From NCBI GenBank assembly GCA_963576735.1, contig OY755171.1, forward strand, positions 12,648,001 through 12,712,000: a stretch of 64,000 nucleotides of DNA. The letters are read 5' to 3'. The position numbers were made by a program, and so were the translations under genes. This stretch comes from Bedellia somnulentella. Taxonomy: Eukaryota; Arthropoda; Insecta; Lepidoptera; Bedelliidae. Within the stretch, counting starts at the first letter, position 1, and each line of letters opens with the position of its first letter. Positions 55,101 through 64,000 of the stretch are shown here, piece after piece. The notes beneath the pieces are model-generated. The model was not told the DNA's origin. It saw only the letters and a list, made by a program, of their open reading frames with translations, and ran no database searches.

Positions 55101-57201
55101 AAAACTTAGTCCAGCAAAAAAAAATGCTAAACGAATTCCAACAAAAGGTAATTGACAAAATATTACTCCCTATCTGGTTTTTCTGTTCTGACTTTTGTTG
55201 GTCATACATTTGTTTCTTCTCTATTTAGTTAAGTTATCTATGAGCATAAACCATCACACTCAATAAAACCCACTAACCTCTAGCAAATTATTTAAATCAT
55301 GTTTTTCTAAGTATGATCTGGTTAAAGCTCGGCCATCGAAATCAACTTCAGCCTGAAAGAAAACATTTACATAATTGCACAATAATCAACTAGAAATCAC
55401 ATTATATCATGTGAGAATGTGTATTTAAATAGATTCCTAAACAAGGTTAGAATTTAATAATAACAAGCTATTATTATTAAAACAATCATTTTTAATGTCG
55501 AACCGTAAAAAGTACATAACATAACATAAACGTTCACGCCGAATATCCCCGAAGGGGTTGGCAGAGGTACTAATACTTCTGAACATCACGTGACTTTTTC
55601 ACCTGGTGTTCAGAGTACCCACGTTTTGCATAGACAGTGTACTCACGTGATAGGGGACAGGCCTATCGCCGTTTTGTACGAACACACTGTCACATGACTA
55701 AGTACAACTCAGCCATGTGAGTTTCCTCACGATGTTTTCCCTCACCGTTAACAACCATGATAAATTAACCACACATATGTCTTTAGAAAAGACAAAAATT
55801 GGTGTAGGCCTGACCTGGGATTTGAACACTAGTCTCTTGCACGTTAACTGGTGTTCTACCCATTGAGCTATCACGTCGTATTAAGTAATAATTCATTAAT
55901 TATAATGATATTGAATGGAGTGTATCTTACTTTGCTTCTTGATGGTTATAAAAATGTTATAAAAAACCCTAAGGTTATAAAATACGTGGAATAGATATAC
56001 TTCTAGAGATCCTAATAATCTGATACAATTAAATTATTAAAGGCATATTTAAATTATTAAATTAGGAATAAATTAATAGTTTAGAAAACAAGCTTCATTA
56101 CAAGAACTTTCTAACAATTTCAAACAAGGCTATGATACGATAATCCATTATATCCAGTTCCAGCTCATATCATCCGGCTCCAACACCACATAGCTCAACA
56201 GAACCATATTATTATATTGTCATCAAAATAACAGACAACTGCCAATTAACATGACGGCATGATCTTTAAAAGATGGTTAAATTAGTTTTCTAAGATTTCA
56301 TTACATAGTTACATACATACAGGTGGACCTAATAAAAGCGTGTTAAAAATACACGTACCTTATATCTAATGAGGTTACTGCCAATATCAATGCCTTTCAC
56401 GTCGTGAATGGCACGAATCATAAAATCTCGCTCTAGAACGCTATTTATTTCATCCAATTGTTCTTGAGGGATTGACCTGTGCAAAAAAATAAGTTTTATA
56501 GTTTATATGGTTTTTACTATTTTAATACTGCTCATAAATAATACATGCCAATAAATGTAATAGATAATAAAAATTTATACTAAAAGGCCATTGTAAAATC
56601 TGGAATAAATAAAGACTGGTTTTGCATGCTGTATTGTAGCCGCCGGGTTCGATGAATTATTTTAGCGGAAATGCTAATTTAAATTTTAACGGTTCCTTCC
56701 TCTGAGGGGTTAAAGGGTCGATATGAAGTAGTTAGATAGAAGGTTGGTCGAAATGTATGGTAGGCAGATAGGTAGATGACCGATATTGAATATGAATAAT
56801 TCTGGTTTCGCATATCGACTATTGCGGAAAACTATATTGCATTCTGAATTCTTAAAAGTACAATGGTATAATATGGTTAGAAGACTATACATTAATACTT
56901 AGTTTAATTTTGAAACACACATTAGTCAATGTATATGGTAGCTTTTCATTAAATAGCAAATTCATACTCGTGTGTGTGTGTTTGTATTACCTCCCGACCA
57001 GCGCGCCCACGTTGGTGAGTATAATGAAGGAGGCAACCCCGCCCAGCAGCGTCCCCACGAGAAGACACCCGGCCGCGTCGTACAGCGGGTTGCCCGTGGC
57101 CTGGCTCAGCGCCATGCAGCTGGCCGCCACGCCCAGCCCCGCCACCGCCGCCGTGTCCTCTAGCAGGACCACGTTTACGGACGGGTCGGAGCTTCGCATC
57201 A
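49195..57201 (-). CDS. SLC30A9: zinc transporter 9 (SLC30A9/ZnT9), last five exons
   Basis: A cation diffusion facilitator of mitochondria that exports zinc from the matrix. Exons 57201-56991, 56476-56359, 55352-55278, 54202-54089 and 49239-49195 join in phase to 186 codons plus stop. The first holds two membrane segments around SSDPSVNVVLLEDTAAVAGL and GNPLYDAAGCLLVGTLLGGV, and ends NVGALVGR. The next give SIPQEQLDEINSVL with VRAIHDVKG-like IRAIHDVKGIDIG, then AEVDFDGRALTRSYLEKHDL, then VEAFLLKHGENIVDMLGGEI, and finally KKFPQIRHCDLEIL. The human protein ends in a similar RHVDLEIL. Exons for the N-terminal two thirds were not found; they probably lie beyond the right edge. The first exon here is very GC-rich against AT-rich introns. 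Confidence 0.92.
49545..49795 (-). repeat. SINE-2 copy, full length, 3' of the RTE element
   Basis: ATACATATACTCACGGCTAT, AAGGTTGTTGGTGATGGGTC and TCTAAGCCGACACTACACAG. It sits directly beside the 3' end of the RTE element (49805) in the same orientation, inside the last intron of SLC30A9. Confidence 0.88.
50928..51129. repeat. perfect 202 bp palindrome
   Basis: Centred on TTCGAA at 51026-51031. Every base checked from 50928 to 51129 pairs with its mirror position, including the central CGACACTGGCGGGG arm and the outer AATGTTTTTTGACATGAATT arm. There is practically no loop. Confidence 0.9.
51294..51367 (+). other. tRNA-like core 1 (not called as a tRNA gene)
   Basis: Acceptor GACACTG pairs with CAGTGTC, the D-arm is GCTC/GAGC and the T-arm GCGGG/CCCGC. 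The anticodon stem is CGGG/CCCG around an 8-base loop (GGCGTATA), one more than a true tRNA. This unit also has an extra A in the T region (TTCGAACACCCGC). Confidence 0.7.
51615..51687 (+). other. tRNA-like core 2 (not called as a tRNA gene)
   Basis: 73 bases with acceptor, D and T arms fully paired (T-arm GCGGGTTCGAACCCCGC). The anticodon loop again has 8 bases (GGCGTATA). A and B boxes are intact (TAGCTCAGTTGG, GGTTCGAACCC), so pol III transcription is plausible. Confidence 0.7.
53825..53900 (-). repeat. tRNA-derived SINE head, third type
   Basis: On the minus strand GACAGCCGTGGCCGAGTGGA (A box) and GCGGTTTCGATCTCCGC (B box). It differs from the SINE-1 head and no body was recognised. Confidence 0.65.
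54735..55025 (-). repeat. tRNA-derived SINE, fourth type
   Basis: The minus-strand head CTGCCTCCGTGGCCTCTCGG and GGGTTCGATCCCCGGGG carry A and B boxes. The body includes GATTATCCGAAATTTAAGAT, CGTGCTTCGGAGGGCACG and GCCAACCCGCACTTGGCC. Sequences of this kind are widespread in Lepidoptera. It lies in an SLC30A9 intron. Confidence 0.7.
55513..55876 (-). repeat. SINE-1, full length (antisense), SLC30A9 intron
   Basis: Tail ATAACATAAACGTTCACGCC at the left, then GGGGTTGGCAGAGGTACTAA, body, and head TTCTACCCATTGAGCTATCA at the right. A small SINE-1 fragment also lies at 54415-54470 (GTGGGTTTCCTCACAATG). Confidence 0.88.
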
Positions 57202-57299
57202 CTGGCAAAGTAAAACTTTCTTTGGGATGATGTCACACTTAAACTCAATTGAAGCTTAATAGTTAAAGGCCGCACTAGTCAGAAGTAGGTACGCCTATT

Positions 57300-57430
57300 C
57301 TGCACTTCACGTCACATGATTGTCACCAAGTGTTGAGAGTACCTACGTTTTGTTTCGACATATTTGGACAGTTTACTCACGAGATAGCGGGCAGACTAAT
57401 CTCCGATTTGTGCGAATACAGATCCACAAT
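57300..57430 (-). repeat. SINE-1 fragment, degraded
   Basis: GTCACATGATTGTCACCAAG, GAGTACCTACGTTTTG and TACTCACGAGATAGCGGGCA correspond to the SINE-1 3' half with many changes. Confidence 0.55.
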
Positions 57431-57567
57431 CTTTTCTTGGCCGGTGGCGACTACTGGTATACTGTCGCCATTTTGAAATTTCGGCCTGTCATTGTCAGTT
57501 AGTTCTTAACTAAATAAAAATTATAGGGTGACCTACGTATATAATAAATTATCACTTTCATTAATAT

Positions 57568-58911
57568 CACAGGTCTGCAATGGTTTTCCCCTTTCAGTTT
57601 TGATGACTGATTTGGATAGATTTTGGGGCGCTGATTACAGGAAAAATATTTAAAAAATTCCATCACGTCAGGTTTTTTAGTTATTTAGCATCGTTTAATT
57701 TTTCCAAAATTACCTAGGCCTTCCTAGTTTTTAAATAATATTTTATTTAAATCGATTCGAATTAAACAAAAAATGCACTGAATGCATTAGACACTAATTA
57801 ATGAGTTCTAATAAATATAAAATTAGTTAAATAAAACTTAATTAACTAAGTGACATACCTTTATTATAAAAAAAAATAGGATTTTTGAGTCATTTGCTAA
57901 ATACCTCGTTTCTAGTAGACTTAATGTTTTTTTTATAAAAATTCACTTAAATCGTTAGAAAAGAGTTAATGAAGGTAGATGATATATTTTTTGTATAAAT
58001 AGCAATATCATTTTTTCTACAAATCAGTACTTCTGTGCAATTCATAACGCTCACTTGAAAAATGTCATCGCGAAAGTGTTTAAACTCTCCGGACAATTTT
58101 TGCTACATTTGTGGGCAGTTTATGCTGAGAAAACAGCAGCATAACATTACTGAATTCATAAGTAATGTTTACAATATGTATTTTGGCCTAACAATTGCCA
58201 ATCAAGATAGACAGTGGGTCCCACATAAAGTTTGTACGACGTGCGTTCGTGAACTTCGAAAGTGGTCAAAAGGAAAGAACAATACCTTTGATCTCCTATC
58301 GCCTGTGGTATGGAGAGAACCTCAGAACCATGCTGAAGATTGAAATTGTGGAGAAAATGATTGAAAATTACGGAAAAATGGGATGTTCGATGAGCATTAA
58401 ACTTCATTTCCTTAATTCACATTTGAACTACTTTCCTGATAACTTGGGAGCTGTAAGTGAAGAGCAAGGCGAAAGATTTCACCAGGATTTGAAGGAGATG
58501 GAACGTCGCTATCAGGGAAAGTGGAATAAAACAATGATGGCTGACTATTGTTGGCTGTTAAAGCGAGATGATGCAAGTCGCAATTTCAAGCGAAAATCTC
58601 ACAATCGGAGCTTCAGTGAAAAAAAAGCAAGATACCACAAAAGTATTTGATATTTTTATTTATTTTTTTATTGTCCCCCAAATATATTTTTAATGTTTTA
58701 AAGTCATGTAATTGTTTCTTAATTGTAATAAAAAATAAATACTCAAATAAAGTCGTGTTTTTTTTCAATTTTACAAAGTAGGGATTTTTCAAAAAACTGA
58801 GGGTGATAGAAAAAAACCAAGTACATATTCGTAATCTACGCACCAAAATACCCCAAGATCAGCATTCAAATCCAAAAGGGGAAAATAAAAGTTAAAATTT
58901 GCAGGTCTGTG
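57568..58911 (+). mobile_element. DNA transposon with CACAG termini and 3 bp duplication
   Basis: The left end CACAGGTCTGCAA and the complement of the right end CACAGACCTGCAA match. The similarity continues inward for about 45-55 bp with gaps (TTTTCCCCTTT, GACTGATTTGG against GCTGATCTTGG). Flanks are TAT on both sides (57565-57567 and 58912-58914). The size is 1344 bp. A 3 bp duplication with CAC-type ends recalls the CACTA group, but no known transposase is present; the encoded remnant is at 58062-58650. Confidence 0.7.
58062..58650 (+). pseudogene. unnamed multi-copy arthropod protein, internally deleted and frameshifted
   Basis: The N-terminal part (58062-58343) reads KCLNSPDNFCYICGQFML, HNITEFISNVYNMYFGL, RQWVPHKVCTTCVRELRKWS and ends WREPQNHAED at a stop. 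It has paired cysteines (CYICG; CTTC) like a zinc-binding module. The C-terminal part, in another frame to 58650, reads MGCSMSIKLHFLNSHLNYF, NLGAVSEEQGERFHQDLKEM, ERRYQGKWNKTMMADYCWLL and RD. From memory, similar proteins occur in many copies in arthropod genomes, with several hundred residues between these two parts; no function is known to me. The copy lies inside a transposon with inverted repeats. Confidence 0.7.
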
Positions 58912-59251
58912 TATTTTTTGTAGTGGGAACTTTTTTTCAAAGACAATTATTTTTATACGATGTATCTTTGCTTATTGATAAACGCTTTTATTTCCAGTAT
59001 TCAATATAAAAAAATATGAAAATTATTATTTATTTTGTTAAATTTTGTCTAAGTAGGCTAACACCGTCCGAAAAGTTGTGCGCGCATCTATAGTCATGCG
59101 GTGCGGGTTACGGGAAGTGGGGAATGGTCCTGAATAAGATTTCACTTCGTATACACTGATGCGTGGGTTCTAATCCTAATGCGGGGATGTACTAATGTGT
59201 CATTTCTTAAGTCATAACTTTCTGACATATAAAAATACAAGGCAAATACGA

Positions 59252-59605
59252 CGTGATAGCTTCATGGGTAGAACACCGGTTAACGTGCAAGCGACTAGTG
59301 TTCAAATCCCGGATCGGGCCTACACCAATTTGTCTTTTCTAAAGACATATGTGTGGTTAATTTATCACGGTTGTTAACGGTGAGGGAAAAAATCGTGGGA
59401 AAACCCACATGGCTGAGTTGTACTTAGTCGTGTGACAGTGTATTCGTAGAAAACGGCGATAGGCCTGCCCCCTATCACGTGAGTATACTGTCCATGCAAA
59501 GCATGGGTACTCTGAACAGCAGGTGACAAGTCACGTGATGTTCAGAAGTATTAGTACCTCTGCCAAACCCCTTCGGGGGTATTCGGCGTGAACGTTTATG
59601 TTATG
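59252..59605 (+). repeat. SINE-1, full length
   Basis: Head CGTGATAGCTTCATGGGTAG and GTTCAAATCCCGGATCGG, body as in the copy at 30381, tail CTGCCAAACCCCTTCGGGGG then TTCGGCGTGAACGTTTATG. Confidence 0.88.
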
Positions 59606-60057
59606 TTATATGTTACAAGGTTGTTAACAGCAATAAAAAAGTGCCCATAAATTCACTGACCCAGCAAAACGAATGACCCAAACGATATCTGATGTTTAGA
59701 ATTATTTTTTCTGTGCCACCTTTTTGGGGGATCTATGTGTGAATATGAAATGTAAAAGACAGTACACGACAAGGTAAGCCTCTGATTTACAGGATTAAAA
59801 AAATGATTTTATGTAGTTACCCACTTATTAACTCTGAGTGTCACAAGTAACAAATCCTTGAGTATAAAATAATGAGTTTGCAGAGAAGAACCATTGGCAG
59901 TGTTATCGCTAAAAGCGATCTCTTCTAGACAACATTTGGGAGGCAAGATAAGCAACACAGTCATTCGGGTAGACATACCAGACAAGGGCAAAAATAAATA
60001 AATATAATTAGCTTACATTAAAACGAACTTGTTTACTTAAAATAATAGTTATTACAT

Positions 60058-60232
60058 ACATACATACATATACTCACGGCTGTAAATCTCTAGAAGGGGT
60101 AGCCAGAGCTAAGGAGTTAGAAACTCCTCAGCCACTTTTGGAAAGTTGAGTGAGGTAAAGATGGTAAAATAAAGGTTATTGGTGATGGGTCTCCAACCGC
60201 ATCGCCCAAAAATCTCTTAAAAGCCCCAATAC
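60058..60232 (-). repeat. SINE-2 copy, opened by a LINE insertion
   Basis: Antisense copy from the tail (ACATATACTCACGGCTGTAA) to AAAAGCCCCAATAC. Its head continues at 63429-63510 (CCGTTAGTCGCATCTTACGT to AAGCCGACACTATATAGC). AATAC on both sides may be the target duplication of the insertion. Confidence 0.85.
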
Positions 60233-61620
60233 TAGCCCCAAGCTATGGGGAGTACACATCAGAAGAATACCCGACTAACTCGGGCGTTAATCAGGGGAGC
60301 AATTTAGGCCCATTGGAGTTTCTTATCATGATAAATGATCTGCCATTAGTCCTTGAACATTCAACTTGTCTAATGTTTGCAGATGATGTGAAGTTATTTC
60401 TTCCAATTTCCTCACCTGAAGATTGTGAATTGCTTCAAAGAGACATAAATAATGTAGTAAATTGGAGTAAGTCAAATAAATTAGAGCTCAATTTAGATAA
60501 ATGTGAGGTTATTACATTTAACCGTCAGCGTGCACCTCATATTTATACTTACACAATGAACGGAGTAGAGTTGCGTCGGGTGCAGGAAGTTCGCGATTTA
60601 GGGGTTAATTTCTCATCAAACCTTTCTTTTCGTAATCACATTGTGGACATTTGTAAGAAAGCGTTTAAAATGCTTGGTTTTATAATACGCACATCTCGTG
60701 AGTTTACAAATTTTAGAGCGATGAAGGCACTGTACAATGCTTTGGTTAGAAGCAAACTTGAATTCAATCTGGGGGCACGGCAGTGCCCCTGCCAAGTCTC
60801 GAGCAAAACGGGCACGGCCGTACCATCTTTTCTCGAAGCGGTTCGCGGCTGTTTCGCCCCCCCCCCCCTATATCTTCGATGTGGACAAAGCTAGGAGTTT
60901 AGGTTTTCGGTGAATAATAGTAGGCATTAGAACAAGCTTAAGTTTGAAATTACACGCCAAATGAATAAATAGTTTAGGAGTTACGGTCGATCAAAGTTAC
61001 ACCATTTTGTCACTCACTGACTCACTGATTCACTGACAGATCATCAAAAATCTAAGGTACTTCTAGCAGACTTAGAAACTTCAAATTTTGCACCAAGATA
61101 GGTCATTAGCCACATATAAAGGAAAAATTATAAAAACATTAAAAAATTATATGCCATAGAAAACAATTTTATATTTGCGGTTTGGCAAGAACATTACGTA
61201 TGGATTTTGACTGCATTGTTAACTTTGTTCGTTGTTCAAGTACCTATTCAATTGGATGAATACATACATAGAATAGAAAAGAATAATATAAATGTAATAC
61301 ATAGACTATCATTAATACAAATTAATACATAAAGTTCATTAAATTAATAAAGCTAAAACTCCATTGTATTGCGATAAATATTGTATGCGCGCTCGATAGA
61401 TGGCGTTGTACCGGTCTGAATCGCGCTATGGTTTCGTTACAAAGCGCAGTGTAAGTAGTACTTCAAAATAATTCGATAATTTTCATTTGATAGCGCCATC
61501 TGTCTATGAAAACCCATTTAGAAAATAAAAAATATTGTAGTGATAATTGATATTCGGAGAACTTTACGTGTTATTTAGTTATTTATCGGTATAGTACAAA
61601 GTGTAAAGTATGATCCTGAG

Positions 61621-62121
61621 GACCTAAAGAAAGTAAAAACAATAGTAATCAAATTTAGTAATGACCACTCATATGAACTTTGTGCTGTTAAAACCAAATT
61701 TGAAATTATATCTAGAGCGTATGTTCATCGGGAACAATTCCCCATATGCATAGCTTATGCTATAACCATACATAAGAGTCAGGGGCTGAGCCTAAACAAT
61801 GCAATGATGAATATAGGTTCTTCAGTTTTTACCTGTGGTCAAGCATACGTGGCCCTTTCAAGAGTGACTAGTTTGGGAGGATTACATTTAATAAATGTGA
61901 ATTTTAGTAGTATCAAAGCTCAGTAGACAGCAATAGCTGAATATAATCGACTCCGAAGTATATATCGCCCAGACTTGTCTACCTTAGAAGTAACGAAGCC
62001 TCAGAGAAGAAACAAAAGAGATAGAGATAGAGAATGGGTTCTAAGCAAAGCAGTAGCTGACGTCCAAGAAATTGCGAGGTCACCTAAAAGTAAAAGAAAG
62101 AAATACACTTACAAAAAATAA
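61621..62121 (+). pseudogene. Helitron PIF1-type helicase, C-terminal fragment
   Basis: A frame of 167 codons with one internal TAG (61924-61926). It shows the late helicase motifs of PIF1 enzymes: FPICIAYAITIHKSQGLSLN, then MMNIGSSVFTCGQAYVALSR and VTSLGGLHLINV. The tail after the TAG (RRNKRDRDREWV, KSKRKKYTYKK) is basic. The Rep nuclease and the Walker A part are missing, so the element cannot move on its own. Confidence 0.88.
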
Positions 62122-62125
62122 ATAA

Positions 62126-62822
62126 GATCCCACCAAAAACATTAAATGTAAAAAAATGCCAAGTCTCTCGATGCAGTCTTTCCATCGTAAAAAGTTTTGA
62201 GATCTCATAGAAGCCAAGTCCTATTCAAAATATTTCGTAGTTATAAATCAACATTTAGTAATTGTATCAATAGTTTTCTTTATATTATAATTATAGTGAC
62301 TTGGCAATGAGCACAAATTAAAAGCTGCTTGCTGCCTGGAATTATGTGCAAATGTTACTGACGAGACCAGTGATCAGATTATTTGTTATGTGTGAATCAT
62401 GATGGTCACTACCGACTACGTGCTCCAATACAATAATTAAGAATACCTTACGGGCCATCGCTTTATGAAAGTAAATGAATCGAGAGTGCACTAAGACTGA
62501 CTGCCGTTGCCGAAATTCGGTTGGGACGACACGGATAAACCAAAAGAAAATTAATTTTGTGATATTAATGTTTACGCATGCGGTGTGTGTAACTTTCAAC
62601 TCCTCCAAATATGCCGTTTTATTTGTTTCTTCTTGTGCTCATTGCCAAGTCACTATAATTATAATATAAAGAAAACTATTGATACAATTACTAAATTTTG
62701 ATTTATAACTACGAAATATTTTGAATAGGACTTGGCTTCTATGAGATCTCAAAACTTTTTACGATGGAAAGACTGCATCGAGAGACTTGGCATTTTTTTA
62801 CATTTAATGTTTTTGGTGGGAT
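62126..62822. repeat. 185 bp inverted repeat at the Helitron end
   Basis: 62126-62310 (AGATCCCACCAAAAACATTA, AATGCCAAGTCTCTCGATGC, TATAGTGACTTGGCAATGAG) pairs with 62635-62822 (CTCATTGCCAAGTCACTATA to TGTTTTTGGTGGGAT). The arms are nearly perfect. The 325 bp loop has no recognised gene; a minus-strand open frame at 62342-62608 looks accidental. Confidence 0.85.
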
Positions 62823-63428
62823 TCAGTTATATGGGGTCCACATGAAACCAAATACTGTCTCATGTTGGAGAAAATCCAAAATAAGTTTTCACGTTTTCTT
62901 TATTTTAAAATGTATGGAGTCTACCCTTACTATCCTTTGATGTACCCTACATTGTTCGTATTGGGTATGGTAGGGTACACCAAACTGGGTGTGAGGAGGG
63001 AGCTCAATTTAATTGTTTATCTATTTAAAATTTTAAGAGGTTCTACACAGAACACCATTATAATGAGCCAACTTAGGCTGAACGTTCCAAGTGGTGCGCT
63101 TAGGCGGCGGCTGGGTCGTCTTCTCGAAGTTCCTGCATCGCGTACCAACCTATTGAGAGAGAGCTCTCTTACGCGCGCAATAGTTGCAGTTAACCATATT
63201 GCCGAACAAACGGACATATTTTCCTGTTCCTTGGCTCACTTCACAAGCGTAGCTTTATATTTTTTGTGTTATGGTATGTAAAATTTAATTAGTGTGTAAT
63301 TTGGTTAATTTATTTCTTTGTAGTCTGTTCTTTAAATTAGGTCATAAATATATTGTCTTAATGTGAAATATAGCTGCATTGGGTTATAAAAATCTGTAAT
63401 GGTTATATTTATGAATAAATAAATAAAT

Positions 63429-63692
63429 AAATACCGTTAGTCGCATCTTACGTACACCCACCGGCAGAAATGGGGTAGTGCTATTATAAGCCGACACTAT
63501 ATAGCAGCTAGTTATTAATGAAATGAATATTATATAATTTATTTTATTAAGACATTTCAATACTGTACTACATAAATTAGCCTGTATGATGTAAAATTAT
63601 TTCCCTTATAATGGTTAATTTTTATTTACTGGCAATACTAATATCGATGACAACGACGCCCTTACCGGCCAAGATAAGATTGTGGATCTGTA
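63429..63692 (+). repeat. duplicated block, copy 2, right part
   Basis: Resumes the match with copy 1 (31389-31634) after the LINE insertion, from CCGTTAGTCGCATCTTACGT to ATTGTGGATCTGTA. Includes TTATTTCCCTTATAATGG and CGACGCCCTTACCGGCCAAG. Confidence 0.88.
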
Positions 63693-63693
63693 C

Positions 63694-63785
63694 GCTGTAA
63701 CATGATTAAGTGCAACTTAGCCGTGTGGGTTTCCTTTCCTAGCGATGTTTTCCCCCACCGTTAACAATCATGATAAATTAACCAA
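63694..63785 (-). repeat. SINE-1 fragment
   Basis: Antisense middle part of SINE-1: CATGATTAAGTGCAACTTAG, CCGTGTGGGTTTCC and ACCGTTAACAATCATGATAA. It follows directly after the duplicated block, which marks that block's right border. Confidence 0.75.
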
Positions 63786-63863
63786 ACCATACTTATAACT
63801 TTTACAATGATACATTCTGTGTACTAAGTATCGGGAATTTGTCAATAAAACAAAAAATACAAA

Positions 63864-64000
63864 TTATTCATCTAAATTTATTTTATCGCCTTCAAAGTAG
63901 GCCCCATCGCTTGCAATACAACATCTCCACCGCTTCACCCAGTCTTCCATACATTTTTCATAGGCTATTTGCGGTATGGCCTTTAGCTCATTCAGCGAAT
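63864..64000 (-). CDS. mariner-type transposase, C-terminal end (cut by window edge)
   Basis: The last 44 residues, reading LNELKAIPQIAYEKCMEDWV, KRWRCCIASDGAYFEGDKIN and LDE before TAA at 63866-63864. The W..R...CI...G.YFEGD ending is typical for mariner transposases and differs from the DAGGEYFEKI end of copy B, so it is another lineage. The catalytic part lies beyond the window, so intactness cannot be judged. Confidence 0.8.
   Translation of the reverse strand, partial: SLNELKAIPQIAYEKCMEDWVKRWRCCIASDGAYFEGDKINLDE

Larger units (their letters stand above)
59048..60232 (+). repeat. duplicated block, copy 2, left part
   Basis: Matches 30184-31388 from TCTAAGTAGGCTAACACCG through SINE-1 and the spacer into SINE-2, up to AAAGCCCCAATAC. 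There it is cut by a non-LTR insertion and continues at 63429. Confidence 0.88.
60769..62822 (+). mobile_element. Helitron-like element with helicase remains
   Basis: Inserted between two T residues of the reverse transcriptase gene (host AAT|TCAGTT). The left edge is the hairpin GGGGGCAC-GGCA-GTGCCCC (60771-60789) and the right edge is TTTTTGGTGGGA. The interior contains CACTCACTGACTCACTGATT, common in lepidopteran Helitrons, and the helicase fragment at 61621-62121. Insertion between T and T fits the Helentron-type subgroup better than the A^T preference of classical Helitrons; this is inference. Confidence 0.78.
60253..63281 (+). pseudogene. non-LTR reverse transcriptase fragment, split by a Helitron
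   Basis: 60253-60768 reads SGVNQGSNLGPLEFLIMIND, LMFADDVKLFLPISSPED (FADD catalytic box), NKLELNLDKCEVITFNR, VQEVRDLGVNFSSNLSF and LYNALVRSKLEFN. After the Helitron the frame resumes at 62823 as SVIWGPHETKYCLM and continues with LEKIQNKFSRFLYFKMYGVY, MVGYTKLGVRREL and LNVPSGALRRRLG to about 63281. The endonuclease and the RT N-terminal half are missing. A 193-codon frame at 60313-60894 runs on into the Helitron edge and its last 40 residues are not RT. Confidence 0.85.
60233..63428 (+). mobile_element. non-LTR retrotransposon (Jockey/CR1-like), 5' truncated, carrying a Helitron
   Basis: The insertion into SINE-2 begins within the RT domain and ends in an (AATA)n tail (AATAAATAAATAAATAAATA at about 63412). 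It is 5' truncated. A Helitron occupies 60769-62822 inside its coding region. Confidence 0.8.

Noticed and set aside
60313..60894. One continuous 193 aa protein
   Set aside because: The last 40 residues are translated Helitron edge; the real protein continues after the Helitron at 62823.
62342..62608. 88-codon minus-strand frame in the inverted-repeat loop
   Set aside because: No domain, low-complexity context, not conserved with anything in the window.

Overview
The window looks like a lepidopteran (moth or butterfly) nuclear genome. It is AT-rich, its four conserved genes are split by introns with GT/AG borders, and most of the rest is transposon debris of insect type (mariner, Jockey, RTE, Helitron, tRNA-derived SINEs). 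There are no operons, no rRNA and no CRISPR array.

Four conserved host genes are recognised. RpL31 (minus, 20641-23369, two coding exons, 124 aa) encodes ribosomal protein eL31. EXOSC8/Rrp43 (plus, 26682-28680, five exons, 278 aa) encodes a ring subunit of the RNA exosome. UFSP2 (plus, 34379-41964, ten exons, 587 aa) encodes the Ufm1-specific cysteine protease 2. SLC30A9/ZnT9 (minus, 49195-57201, the last five exons) encodes a mitochondrial zinc transporter whose 5' exons were not found here. These genes are functionally unrelated; they share only housekeeping character and TE-filled introns.

0-9 kb: a DD41D Tc1/mariner-type transposon (2235-8803) is split by a 5.2 kb Jockey-like retrotransposon (3048-8275, minus) with a clean 13 bp target duplication. 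9-20 kb: two sister mariners lie here, a broken one at 10419-11718 and an apparently intact one at 18519-19815, with a deleted third relative at 13297-14161, SINE heads and old non-LTR relics. 20-29 kb: RpL31 and EXOSC8 are separated by mariner relics and a fold-back repeat. 30-34 kb: the first copy of a 1.45 kb duplicated block. 34-42 kb: UFSP2. 42-49 kb: a SINE and RTE graveyard. 49-57 kb: SLC30A9, whose last intron holds a 3.9 kb RTE element that is itself split by a tandem tRNA-like repeat. 57.5-58.9 kb: a short terminal-inverted-repeat transposon carrying a deleted copy of an unnamed protein. 59-63.7 kb: the second copy of the duplicated block, opened by a non-LTR element that contains a Helitron with helicase remains. 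The right edge cuts a further mariner transposase.

The least conventional signals are: (1) a tRNA-like, fold-back repeat family with 13-14 bp target duplications, tandem and palindromic forms and recurring termini; (2) two unrelated SINE families that end in the same 3' tail as the RTE LINE in this window, suggesting shared mobilisation; (3) a 1344 bp element with CACAG termini and a 3 bp duplication carrying remnants of a multi-copy arthropod protein of unknown function. All calls were made by eye from the sequence; family names rest on recalled motifs, not on a search.
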